A stretch of 64,000 nucleotides of DNA from HT1-32 sp040219025 (GTDB lineage: Bacteria > Pseudomonadota > Alphaproteobacteria > Rhodospirillales > HT1-32): assembly GCA_040219025.1 (NCBI GenBank), contig JAVJTE010000031.1, positions 60,156 through 124,155 on the forward strand, read 5' to 3'. The notes under the pieces are model-generated. The model saw only the letters and a list, made by a program, of their open reading frames with translations. It was not told where the DNA came from and made no database searches. Made by a program: the position numbers and the translations under genes. Shown here in pieces: positions 42,461 through 50,824 of the stretch. How positions within the stretch are numbered: the stretch's first letter is position 1; the number at the start of each line of letters is the position of its first letter.

Positions 42461-43500
42461 GCCGGAAAGAAGCCGGTTCGGCGCAGATTCTGCCCTGTCG
42501 CCGCCTCGCGTGATTTGACCAGCTGGCGATACACATCGGGCAGGAAGGTGCGTGTGGCCCAGCGATAGGGCGTGGTGATGTTCGAAAATTTCGACTTGTA
42601 GGCCAGCAGGCTTGGCTGTCCGCCACCAAGGTGCAGCCATTCCAGCCCGGCCGCCTGCGCATCGATGGCCGCCGCATCAAAAGCAAAGTCATTCGGCCGC
42701 AGATCCAGCTTGTCGGCAACACCGTGGCACAGAAACGCAAAGCGCCAGGGCGGGTCATCGAGATAGCAATGCGCGCCGCAGATGTCCCCTGCCGGGTCGC
42801 GCACCATGAAGATCCGGATATGGTCGCCCAGTGCCGCGATATAATCCGTCGGGAAGTACCAGTAATCATCGGCCTGAAGCCGGTCGAGATTATGGTGATA
42901 CACATCAATGAAAGCGGCGGCATCAGTCACCGGCTCCATGGTCAGGCCATTGCCGATACCCTGACGTACCTGACGGCGCCGGGTGACATGATAACCGGCC
43001 CTGACCTCCTCCGGTGCGCCGATCAGCGGTACAATGACATGCTCCGCCGGACCCCGAAGGTCGAAATCGCTGAACAGCGTCGTATTGCGAAACAGCATGG
43101 GATGCAGGCGCATGAATTCGCTGACGATTGCATTCTCGACGCAATATTGCCGGAAGCGGAGATCAAACGCAGACGTCAGCCGGGCCTTTGCTGCCGCATC
43201 CCGCGTGCTGAACCAGTAGCCACCGAATTCATAGGCCGAGATCAGGTCGCGCCAGTTACCTTTCGCATCAACTGCGCGGGAAATATAGGGATGGATAATC
43301 AGACCATCTTCATCTTCCCACACCGCCAGTTCCGCCCGCCCGTCCGGTTCCAGCATGGCACCGGCGGCGAGATAACTGCCGGTCGCAACCACGCTGCCGT
43401 CAACCACGCGATCATACAGCGCATCCCATTCCGCCAGTTCCGTGACCAGCGTAAACCGCCCCTCTGTCCGGCCTTCAGGCGAGGATCTGACGACAGGCAT
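42433..43500 (-). CDS. GNAT/FemAB-like acyltransferase
   Basis: A 355-residue protein resembling the FemAB-like GNAT domain (Acetyltransf_6 type). It has the helix VTRRRQVRQGIGNGLTMEPV, FIDVYHHNLDRLQADDYWYF, then IRIFMVRDPAGDICGAHCYL and a C-terminal LEWLHLGGGQPSLLAYKSKF. Such enzymes add an acyl or aminoacyl group to an amino-sugar. The ATG at 43500 lies inside the end of the aminotransferase gene (26-base overlap), so an amino-sugar acyl step directly after amination is a sensible idea, though not proven. Confidence 0.7.
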   Translation of the reverse strand: MPVVRSSPEGRTEGRFTLVTELAEWDALYDRVVDGSVVATGSYLAAGAMLEPDGRAELAVWEDEDGLIIHPYISRAVDAKGNWRDLISAYEFGGYWFSTRDAAAKARLTSAFDLRFRQYCVENAIVSEFMRLHPMLFRNTTLFSDFDLRGPAEHVIVPLIGAPEEVRAGYHVTRRRQVRQGIGNGLTMEPVTDAAAFIDVYHHNLDRLQADDYWYFPTDYIAALGDHIRIFMVRDPAGDICGAHCYLDDPPWRFAFLCHGVADKLDLRPNDFAFDAAAIDAQAAGLEWLHLGGGQPSLLAYKSKFSNITTPYRWATRTFLPDVYRQLVKSREAATGQNLRRTGFFPAYRAPSDGA

Positions 43501-44521
43501 CAATTACCCTCCCCTGGTCCAGCGCCGACAGTTCGGGATAGATCGGTAATGACAGGGTGTCGCCCCATAGCCGCTCTGTCATGATGTGGGTTCCTGCTGC
43601 GCTGTCCGGGCACAGCAGATGCAGCGGCATCTCGACCGGGCGGCGCACCGCAATTCCGTGGGCGGAAAACTGCTGTATGAGGGCCTCCGGATCGCCGTCT
43701 GCCCGCACCAGAAAGCGATGCCAGGCAGAGGCCTGCCGAACCGCAGGGGTCACCAGCGCCGGGGAGATTTCATCCAGCGCCGCAATATAGACCGCCGCCT
43801 TCTCTGCCCGAAGGCACAGGGTCTCCGGATAGCGCCCGAGCTGGCTCTGTACCAGCGCGGCCGCGACATTCCCGAGGGGATAGAAATTGGCCCGGTAAGG
43901 TGTGTCCCTGAATTTCTTCTGCACCTGAACCCCGGCGATGAAGTCCGGGTTTCGCACCAGCACCATGCCACCTTCGCCGCCTGCAACCGGCTTGGTCGCT
44001 TCAAACGAAAAGACGGCAATATCCCCGGACAGGCCATGTGCCGGATTTCGCCAGTCCGGGAAGGTCTGGGCGCAATCCTCGATCACCGGCACCCCGAAGG
44101 AACGCAGCGCCGACATATCCCGAAACATGCCGAACATCTGGGCGGTTATGATGGCGCGGGTCTGTCGGGTCAGGGCGTCCCGGACAGCCCCCGTATCGAT
44201 CATCCAGTCCCCGGCAACATCAACCACCAGCCCGCGTGCACCCGTATGTTCAACCGCCGCCAGCACCTGTGCACAGACATAAGACGGCAGAATGACGTCA
44301 TGCCCCGGCCCGACGCCGCAGGCCTTCAGCGCGACCACCAGCGCCTGGCTGCAGGAACCTGTAGCCACTGCACCGGCACCACCGAACTGTTCGGTGAACC
44401 AGCCCTCCAGTTTCCGGGCGTGATTCGCCTCCACCAGCACCCGCCCGCGCAGGGCGGACAGCACCGCCGTCTCATCTGCTGCGGTAACCTCCGTGCGGGT
44501 ATGGGGAATCGGGGGATGCAT
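43475..44521 (-). CDS. DegT/DnrJ/EryC1 family sugar aminotransferase
   Basis: The 348-residue PLP enzyme has the early block GRVLVEANHARKLEGWFTEQ and VATGSCSQALVVALKACGVG. Asp and Gln residues contact PLP in VIEDCAQTFPD, and the Schiff-base Lys is in VFSFEATKPVAGGEGG. It makes an amino-deoxy sugar from a nucleotide-linked keto sugar. It sits 12 bases after the radical SAM gene and before the acyltransferase, forming a small minus-strand unit. The nucleotide sugar cannot be assigned. Confidence 0.88.
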   Translation of the reverse strand: MHPPIPHTRTEVTAADETAVLSALRGRVLVEANHARKLEGWFTEQFGGAGAVATGSCSQALVVALKACGVGPGHDVILPSYVCAQVLAAVEHTGARGLVVDVAGDWMIDTGAVRDALTRQTRAIITAQMFGMFRDMSALRSFGVPVIEDCAQTFPDWRNPAHGLSGDIAVFSFEATKPVAGGEGGMVLVRNPDFIAGVQVQKKFRDTPYRANFYPLGNVAAALVQSQLGRYPETLCLRAEKAAVYIAALDEISPALVTPAVRQASAWHRFLVRADGDPEALIQQFSAHGIAVRRPVEMPLHLLCPDSAAGTHIMTERLWGDTLSLPIYPELSALDQGRVIDACRQILA

Positions 44522-44533
44522 CAGCCGGCAGCC

Positions 44534-45580
44534 CTAGAGAAAATTCCGGTGATAGGGATCGGCGTCCCCCGGCTTCACCACCGTATGAACCAGATGGTTC
44601 AGGGGATGATAGCGGCAGCCACCCGGACATTTCGACAGGTCCAGTTTGTTCGAGAGTTCAAGAATATTACGCTCCACCTGATCAAGGTCGTCATCCATAT
44701 GACCGACCGGGATGCGGTGCGGTGCGCAATAGACCAGACTGCCGTCTTCATAGAGGTTCAGGTTGAAGAACCCGGCGACACAGCGGTCATATTGCAGAAC
44801 GTTCCTGTCGGCTTCCTCCGACAGAATCTGAAAGGGCCGGAAATGAACCTCGAAATCCCGGCTCTCGATCTCCTTTCTGATCCGCCCGACTTCCGGTGAC
44901 AGTTCTTCCAGCGTCAGGGCATTCTTCTCAATCCGCTCCCCGACCGATCCCTTGTTGAAAACCGGCTTTACCGAGAAATAATCCGCGCCAATTTCACTGA
45001 CCCGGCGGGCACTTTCATACATATCGGGCAAATTACGGTGATGGACCGCATACTGAACCCCGATGGTCGGGCGGTCCCCGCGACGGCGTTTGATGATTTC
45101 CGCCATGTTCTCCATGATTTTCGGAAACTGTGTCGCCGGTACATCATGCATTTCGGCATGCATATCCGGTGATCCGGCATCCAGACTGAATCGCATGAAG
45201 GTAAAGCCGTCCAGCACCTCGTCCATCACCCGGTCGAGCAGAAATCCGTTGGTGAACATCCCCTGCTCAATGCCCATTTCATGGACAGAGCGGAACAGAT
45301 GCTTTGCCTGGGGATGTGCTGTCGGTTCACCATTTCCGACATAGCTGACGGCCTTCAGGCCGCGGGCCGCCCCCTTCTCCAGAAAGGCCAGCAGCTTGTC
45401 GACGTCGGTCAGCTGCACATCCTTCTGCAACTGCGCATAGACCGAGCACCAGAGGCAGCGGTGATTGCAGAGGTTGCCGAGGCTGATCGTCAGGTGAACC
45501 GGAAACTGGGGTTCGCCCGTCTGCATCTTCTGCAGCCGGTCAAAATGATAAATGACTTTATCGAAGCTCAGGATATCCAT
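44534..45580 (-). CDS. Radical SAM/SPASM protein
   Basis: The 348-residue enzyme has C-x3-C-x2-C as CNHRCLWC at residues 38-45, with SYVGNGEPTAHPQAKHLF as the GGE-type region. The C-terminal Cys residues (DRCVAGFFNLNLYEDGSLVY with CAPHRI, then KCPGGCRYHP) fit a SPASM site. It is the first gene of the aminotransferase unit and is divergent from the methyltransferase gene at 45739. It probably modifies a sugar or a peptide, with no known substrate. Confidence 0.82.
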   Translation of the reverse strand: MDILSFDKVIYHFDRLQKMQTGEPQFPVHLTISLGNLCNHRCLWCSVYAQLQKDVQLTDVDKLLAFLEKGAARGLKAVSYVGNGEPTAHPQAKHLFRSVHEMGIEQGMFTNGFLLDRVMDEVLDGFTFMRFSLDAGSPDMHAEMHDVPATQFPKIMENMAEIIKRRRGDRPTIGVQYAVHHRNLPDMYESARRVSEIGADYFSVKPVFNKGSVGERIEKNALTLEELSPEVGRIRKEIESRDFEVHFRPFQILSEEADRNVLQYDRCVAGFFNLNLYEDGSLVYCAPHRIPVGHMDDDLDQVERNILELSNKLDLSKCPGGCRYHPLNHLVHTVVKPGDADPYHRNFL

Positions 45581-45738
45581 GTCCGGAATTTTCTTTCCGT
45601 ATGTGTGCGTTACGGCCTGACCGTAAAGAATAAGATCATTCTGACCTTATCACCATTATAACACCGTCCGCCTCTCTATCATCAAGTTTCTGGAATCAGG
45701 CCTGTTTCTTATGGTCCCTGCTTTTTCAGTGTTACAGT

Positions 45739-46701
45739 ATGAGAGAATCGCAGGCTCAGATGATCGGATATCATGACATGGGAAAACCGGTTACACCGGA
45801 CGCATTTGCCGCCGCCGGGCGCGCCGATCTTGAGCGACTGCCGGCCGGGCAGATGGATGCCTATGCCGGCTGGTTCGGGGGCATGGAGCATAAGGGTGTC
45901 GGACGGTCCTATGCCGGACTTTCCGGCCTGATAGCCTATATGGACACCGTCAACAAAGCCGCGTTTCCGCTGCCGTTCGACGCCGACCCGGCAATGGTCG
46001 CTGACAGCTTTGCAACAACCCGGCGGGTTTATGAAAGCCTGAGTTCATACGGGCTTGAGGTCGATATCCCCGACACCCCGATGGAGGTTGACCGCCATAC
46101 CGCCGGTGACTTCATGTTCCAGAACATCTATCCGGAAACACCGCGCACAAAGGTGCGGCGCATTCTTGATTTCGGACCGGGTGTCGGGCGGCAACTGAAC
46201 ATCTGGTCCCGGCGCGTCCCCGATCTCTGCTATGTCGGGATGGAAGCCATCGAGAACAGCTATATCTGCCAGTCCGAATATTTCACCCGCGCCAGTGATC
46301 TGCCGGTCACCGACTATGTCAATGATCCGGAAAGATTCGAGATTACGGAGACCGCGGGTATCTATCATCTGCCCACCTGGCGGCTCGACAAGCTGCCGTG
46401 GAATTTCTTCGACCTCGTAATTTTCAGCCAGGTCCTGCCGGAACTGGGGGCGGAGCTGATCGTCGAGCTGCTGAAAACCCTGCCCCGCATTCTGAAACCC
46501 GGCGCACAGCTGTATATCCGCGACCATGATCTCAGCTGGCTGCCCGGCCATCGCTATGACCTCGACGCAGAATTGCCGAAGCTGGGTTTTCATCTTGAAT
46601 TCCGGCCCTACTTCATCGACCGGAAAGAAATTCACGGCATTCCCCGTGTCTGGCGGCGAACAGACCCGCGCATCAACTACCGCCCGGTTGCGGGAGGCTA
46701 G
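45739..46701 (+). CDS. Class I SAM-dependent methyltransferase
   Basis: A 320-residue protein with a ~130-residue N-terminal helical region and a methyltransferase domain. Motif I is RRILDFGPGVGRQLNIWS, motif II YVGMEAIEN, and FFDLVIFSQVLPELGAELIV and RILKPGAQLYIRDHDLSW represent motifs IV-VI. The Gly-rich loop is intact. The start is uncertain, because ATGs at codons 1, 8 and 14 have no strong ribosome site. It likely acts in the surface-glycan pathway with its neighbours. Confidence 0.75.
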   Translation: MRESQAQMIGYHDMGKPVTPDAFAAAGRADLERLPAGQMDAYAGWFGGMEHKGVGRSYAGLSGLIAYMDTVNKAAFPLPFDADPAMVADSFATTRRVYESLSSYGLEVDIPDTPMEVDRHTAGDFMFQNIYPETPRTKVRRILDFGPGVGRQLNIWSRRVPDLCYVGMEAIENSYICQSEYFTRASDLPVTDYVNDPERFEITETAGIYHLPTWRLDKLPWNFFDLVIFSQVLPELGAELIVELLKTLPRILKPGAQLYIRDHDLSWLPGHRYDLDAELPKLGFHLEFRPYFIDRKEIHGIPRVWRRTDPRINYRPVAGG

Positions 46702-46794
46702 AGGCATGCTTGGCGACAGACCGGAAAACGCCTATGATCGCTGACGTTCAGAGGAACAATCCATCGTCCATCAACAGGCAGAAGGCCTCGTAAC

Positions 46795-48375
46795 ATGGCG
46801 AAACAAAGCAACCGGCCCGTTATCCTCGTCTATCCGGACACTGATCTGGAGATGCCCGGCACCTATGCGCTGCCGCTGAGCGTGCTTGCCGTCGCCTCCG
46901 CGCTGTACCGCGACTATGAGGTGGTCATCTTTGACCAGCGGACAGACCCGGAAACCAAATATACCGACGCCCTGCAACGCAACCCGATTGCCGTCGGTAT
47001 CTCGACTATGACCGGCACGCAGCTGATCCACAGCATGCGGTTTGCGGGCATGGCGAAGGATCTCGGCATTCCGACCATCTGGGGTAACTGGCACCCGACC
47101 CTGCTGCCCGCCCAGACGGCGGCTCACCCGCTTGTCGATTACGTCATCACCCATGAGGGCGAGGAGACATTCGCCCATCTGGTCCGCGAGATTGAGGCCC
47201 ATGGCAGCGTCGACAAGAAGATCTGGCGCGGCGTTGTCCAGGACTGGAACACCCTGCCGCCGGTTCCCTATCATCTCGTCGATTGCGAACAGTATCTGTT
47301 CAATGCCCAGTTCCCCCATGCCCGCGTGCTGCCCTTTACCTTCAGCCGGGGATGCCCGTTCCAGTGCGCCTATTGTGCGACCGGCAACATGCTGTCGAAA
47401 TGGCGGCCGCTGGCCGTGCAAAGCGCTGTTGAACGGATGATGGAACTGGTCGAGAAACATGATCTCGACATGATCAAGTTCACGGACGAGAACATCACCA
47501 CCAACAAGAAGGTTTTCGCTCCTCTGGCGGAGGAAATCGGCGGGCGCTTCGGCTGGATGATCCAGAGCCGGCTGGACTGCATCGACCGGGTCGATCTCGA
47601 CATGCTGGAGCGCAATGGCCTGCGGCTGCTCTCCGCCGGGCTAGAATCCGGCTCGCCGCGTATTCTGAAGCTGATCAAGAAGAAGGAAACGCTGGAGACC
47701 TATCACGAGGTCAATCGCAAGCTGGGCCAGACCGGCATCCGCTGTACCTACAATTTCATGATGGCCTTCCCCGGCGAGACCTGGGACGACATGATGATGA
47801 CGGTCGATCTGGGACTGCGCATGATCGATGACAATCCCAACGCTTTCCTCAACCCCTATTACACCTTTGTGCCCTATCCGGGCTGCAACCTGTCCGAACA
47901 GTTCGAGCATCTGCTGCCGCAGGATCTGGAGGGCTGGGCACAATTTGACCGCTTCAATGCGCAGACACCGTTCAGCCGCGAATTCCAGTTCGAGATATCC
48001 AACATCGCCTTCTCGTCAAAATATGTCGGACGCAGGTTCCTGAAAAAATTCCCCGGTAATGACAGGGTCGAGGACCTGACCGACCGCATGACATGGGAAT
48101 GGCGGCGGAAGAACTTCACCGGCGATGTCTGGCACCGCTATCGTGATGAAAACGCACAGCTGATGAAGGACCTGTTCGGCGACTTCGCCTTTGATGCCGT
48201 CATCAAGGACCGCCAGAAGGTCACGAACAGCGACCATGACATGCAGAAATTCGCAGAGCGGAAAGAGCCGGACGGCAAACTGCCCTACGCCGCAGCAGCT
48301 GTCCGCCCGCGGGCGCGAAGCACGACCCGCCATGGAACATCGGCCTTCGTAAATGTCGGCTCTGCCGATTACTGA
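46795..48375 (+). CDS. B12-binding-type radical SAM protein
   Basis: The 526-residue enzyme has an N-terminal cobalamin-binding-like domain (LPLSVLAVASALYRDYEVVI, VGISTMTGTQLIHSMRFAGM). The radical SAM core follows with CPFQCAYC at 187-194, and IKFTDENITTNKKVFAPLAE and GLESGSPRILKLIKKKETLE later. The order matches methyltransferase- and C-C bond-type B12-radical SAM enzymes. An AAGG ribosome site precedes the ATG. It forms a plus-strand run with the methyltransferase before and the glycosyltransferase after it. Substrate unknown. Confidence 0.83.
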   Translation: MAKQSNRPVILVYPDTDLEMPGTYALPLSVLAVASALYRDYEVVIFDQRTDPETKYTDALQRNPIAVGISTMTGTQLIHSMRFAGMAKDLGIPTIWGNWHPTLLPAQTAAHPLVDYVITHEGEETFAHLVREIEAHGSVDKKIWRGVVQDWNTLPPVPYHLVDCEQYLFNAQFPHARVLPFTFSRGCPFQCAYCATGNMLSKWRPLAVQSAVERMMELVEKHDLDMIKFTDENITTNKKVFAPLAEEIGGRFGWMIQSRLDCIDRVDLDMLERNGLRLLSAGLESGSPRILKLIKKKETLETYHEVNRKLGQTGIRCTYNFMMAFPGETWDDMMMTVDLGLRMIDDNPNAFLNPYYTFVPYPGCNLSEQFEHLLPQDLEGWAQFDRFNAQTPFSREFQFEISNIAFSSKYVGRRFLKKFPGNDRVEDLTDRMTWEWRRKNFTGDVWHRYRDENAQLMKDLFGDFAFDAVIKDRQKVTNSDHDMQKFAERKEPDGKLPYAAAAVRPRARSTTRHGTSAFVNVGSADY

Positions 48376-48387
48376 TCGTCTGGTGCC

Positions 48388-49905
48388 ATGGCCTTTCGTT
48401 ACCCCCCGTCGTCACCGCTGACCGGTGCCCAGATTGAGATCATGTATGACGCGCTGATTGCGCAGCATCCTGTCCTGCCGACCAGCCGCGTGCTGCTGTC
48501 GGACTTTCTGGAAGATATCTGCGGGCTGCTGCCGGCAGAAAATGCATCAAGGATCAGGGCCGTTTTCGAGAAGCATCTGGCGGTCGGCAAGGGCAATCAG
48601 GACATCGCGCCTTTGTTGGACCGGCTGTGCCAGCAGCTTGCGCCGATGGGTGCCGGACCGCTGATCCGCAGATACGGCCTGCGGGCAAAGTCTGAAATCA
48701 TTGCCATGGCGACCGACATTCAGAAATCACTCGATCAGGAAGATCAGCGCCTCCGCGTGATGTTCATCGCGACAAAGCCCTATTTTCAGGTCCTGCGGGA
48801 AGCACAGGCGCTGCAGGAACAGTGCATTTCCTGCGCCCTGCTCTGCCTCGACCATATCCCGGCCGCCATGCGTCCCGGATTCGACGCGGCCTTCGCCTCA
48901 GTTACAGACGGCATACGCAACCCGACCGTCCTGACGGAACTGATCAGCCATCTGACCACCGATATCTTCCATGTCCAGTGCTGGATGTGGAGCTACTATC
49001 TGGCCCGCGCCACGATCGAGCGAAAGCGCAAGGCGAAGGTGGTCTGCGAGGTCTATGACTTCACCTCCGTTTATGCGCCCCGCGACATTCTGGCACAGAA
49101 CTGGCCCCGTGAAGTCGTTGATACCGATCTCGCAATGGAAAAATATCTCTGTCTGAATGCGGATGCCGTCATTCATCGCTATCACCCCGACATTGATGAC
49201 GAGCTACGCGAACGACATGGCGGGCTGACCAGAACCTTCCATGCCCAGCCCTGGCCCGCTGCGGACGTAACGCCCCGCAGTCCGGCGAAGCTCTCTGACC
49301 GGGATGGTATTCTCCGCATGGTCTATGCCGGTGGCATTCTGGAGAAAGAAGGCTGTCCGGCGGAACTGTTTCCGATCCGGACCATGCCGCGAACCTTCCG
49401 GTGCTTTCTGGAGCAGGGATTCCATATCGACCTGCTGCATGATCCGCACCGGCCGCTGGCGACCTCTGATGGTGCCGCCGAATATCTCGCCCTAGCCGAG
49501 GAATTTCCCGGCTTCCGTCTGGTCGACGGCGTGCCACCGAACCGGCTGCCGGAGGCGCTGTCTGTCTATGACTTCGGCATCGTCGTCACCCATATCGACC
49601 GCGATATCCTGCAGGTTGGACCGGGCCTGATGCGGGGTGCGGTCGGCACCAAGGTCTTTGCCTATATCGAAGCCGGCATTCCCTCGGTCGTCTGCAAGGA
49701 ATATGAACATACCGCCTGGCTGGTCGAGCATCACGGTCTCGGTATCGCCCTCGAAACCGCAGAGCTTGAAACTGCCGGAGATCGCCTGCGCGCCCTTGAC
49801 CGGGAAGCCATTGTCGCCAGCATTCTGGACTTCAACACAACACATAACATGTCCCGGGAAATCCCGAAGCTGGTCAGCCTGTATAAAGAAATTACATTCG
49901 GCTAG
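48388..49905 (+). CDS. GT-B-like glycosyltransferase, divergent
   Basis: The 505-residue protein has an N-terminal ~110-residue helical region of unknown kind. GT-B-like halves follow: LRVMFIATKPYFQVLREAQA near the start, ILRMVYAGGILEKEGCPAEL in the middle and GTKVFAYIEAGIPSVVCKEY near the end, the last resembling the donor-binding loop with Glu. The assignment rests on these weak motifs. It begins 12 bases after the B12-radical SAM gene. It is the last gene before the lower-GC insert. Confidence 0.6.
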   Translation: MAFRYPPSSPLTGAQIEIMYDALIAQHPVLPTSRVLLSDFLEDICGLLPAENASRIRAVFEKHLAVGKGNQDIAPLLDRLCQQLAPMGAGPLIRRYGLRAKSEIIAMATDIQKSLDQEDQRLRVMFIATKPYFQVLREAQALQEQCISCALLCLDHIPAAMRPGFDAAFASVTDGIRNPTVLTELISHLTTDIFHVQCWMWSYYLARATIERKRKAKVVCEVYDFTSVYAPRDILAQNWPREVVDTDLAMEKYLCLNADAVIHRYHPDIDDELRERHGGLTRTFHAQPWPAADVTPRSPAKLSDRDGILRMVYAGGILEKEGCPAELFPIRTMPRTFRCFLEQGFHIDLLHDPHRPLATSDGAAEYLALAEEFPGFRLVDGVPPNRLPEALSVYDFGIVVTHIDRDILQVGPGLMRGAVGTKVFAYIEAGIPSVVCKEYEHTAWLVEHHGLGIALETAELETAGDRLRALDREAIVASILDFNTTHNMSREIPKLVSLYKEITFG

Positions 49906-50203
49906 ATGTGCATCCTCAATAGGTTGTTCCGGTTGGCGTTGAGCCGCTGAATGGGAGGGACGAAGTATATGCCGCAGTGCAGCCGGTGCCAACTGTAGCC
50001 ATGAAACCAGAACGACAGGTCCGCTGGGGCAAGTCAAGGTTCGGTCTTGAGCTAAAATCTGCCAGCCATAATCGTCATCTGTTGTGTCTCTAAAAACAAA
50101 GCTAATGAGACCCTCTTTATTGTCTGCCCCAAAAGACAATTCCTCCGCCATCGAGTCGACTTTGGACTTGTTTTCGTTTCGTTTCACCGTCCATTCTCTC
50201 AGT
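49906..50203. other. Left junction of the lower-GC insert, no clear gene
   Basis: These 298 bases separate the glycosyltransferase stop from the PIN gene stop. GC content falls across it. On the minus strand a frame from a GTG at 50187 reads MKRNENKSKVDSMAEELSF and then continues for more than 200 codons, but its second half is antisense to the glycosyltransferase, so at most the first ~90 codons could be a 5' remnant of a gene. On the plus strand a run of ~55 codons to 50087 also looks protein-like but has no good start. I see no tRNA, direct repeat or integrase. It may be a scar of insertion. Confidence 0.35.
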
Positions 50204-50824
50204 TCACATATCTTTCAAATTGCGAATACGCTTTGGCAGCGAAGCGCACTTCGCGGCACGTTCTATTCCAATCAAGTCGACTATCGCTTCATGTAATCTG
50301 ATTGGAACGCGCATTCTTCCGACGCTAAGAGCACGGAATGTAGCCTCCGCAAGATTTTCTCGTCCAATTAAACTTTCGATTGAGCTCTCGAGAAGGAGGT
50401 CAGGGGTTGTCGTCACACGCAGTTTTGGAAATCGGCGCTCGGAAATTTTTAGCGCCTTCTTTTCATCGATCGTAGCGATTCCTCCTGTTTCGACAGCGAG
50501 CGCGATAGTCGCAGCTTCGCCATCATCAAGCGTCGTCAGTGCGTCGCCTGCAACAAGGGACTCAAAAATTTCCTCGCCGTGCCGTCGAATAGATCTTGCT
50601 TCTAACGCGCCGGATTCGATTAGGTGTTCGACTTTCTGACTATCGGAATGCCCAAAGATTGCTCCTCGATTTAATTCATCAATAACCTGAGTTGGTGCTA
50701 GGCATTCATGCGGAAGTGCAGAAAGGATTTCATTTCCGAAGCCGCTGGCGTTTAAATTGATTAGTACGCTAGCGTCCAACACAATTAGTGAACGCTCATT
50801 AGGTAAGGAGATTTGGAAACTCAT
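50204..50824 (-). CDS. PIN-like domain nuclease (toxin-type)
   Basis: The 206-residue protein has PIN-fold acidic residues: RSLIVLDASVLINLNASGFG near the N-terminus (Asp17 in strand 1), VAGDALTTLDDGEAATIALA in the middle and GIATIDEKKALKISE at the strand-4 position. This is the layout of VapC-like and DUF3368-like RNases. I chose the ATG at 50824 (GAGGGAG upstream, 6-base spacing). It overlaps the 3' end of the XRE-ImmA/IrrE gene by 26 bases. In such pairs the metallopeptidase/HTH protein usually counters or controls the toxin. The RNA target is unknown. Confidence 0.75.
   Translation of the reverse strand: MSFQISLPNERSLIVLDASVLINLNASGFGNEILSALPHECLAPTQVIDELNRGAIFGHSDSQKVEHLIESGALEARSIRRHGEEIFESLVAGDALTTLDDGEAATIALAVETGGIATIDEKKALKISERRFPKLRVTTTPDLLLESSIESLIGRENLAEATFRALSVGRMRVPIRLHEAIVDLIGIERAAKCASLPKRIRNLKDM

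Noticed and set aside
43586..44899. A 437-codon plus-strand frame across the aminotransferase and radical SAM genes
   Set aside because: It covers two genes with intact catalytic motifs on the other strand and shows no domain of its own.
49492..50187. A 231-codon minus-strand frame at the left edge of the insert
   Set aside because: Its second half is antisense to the glycosyltransferase; only the first ~90 codons could be a gene remnant, so it is not called as a gene.
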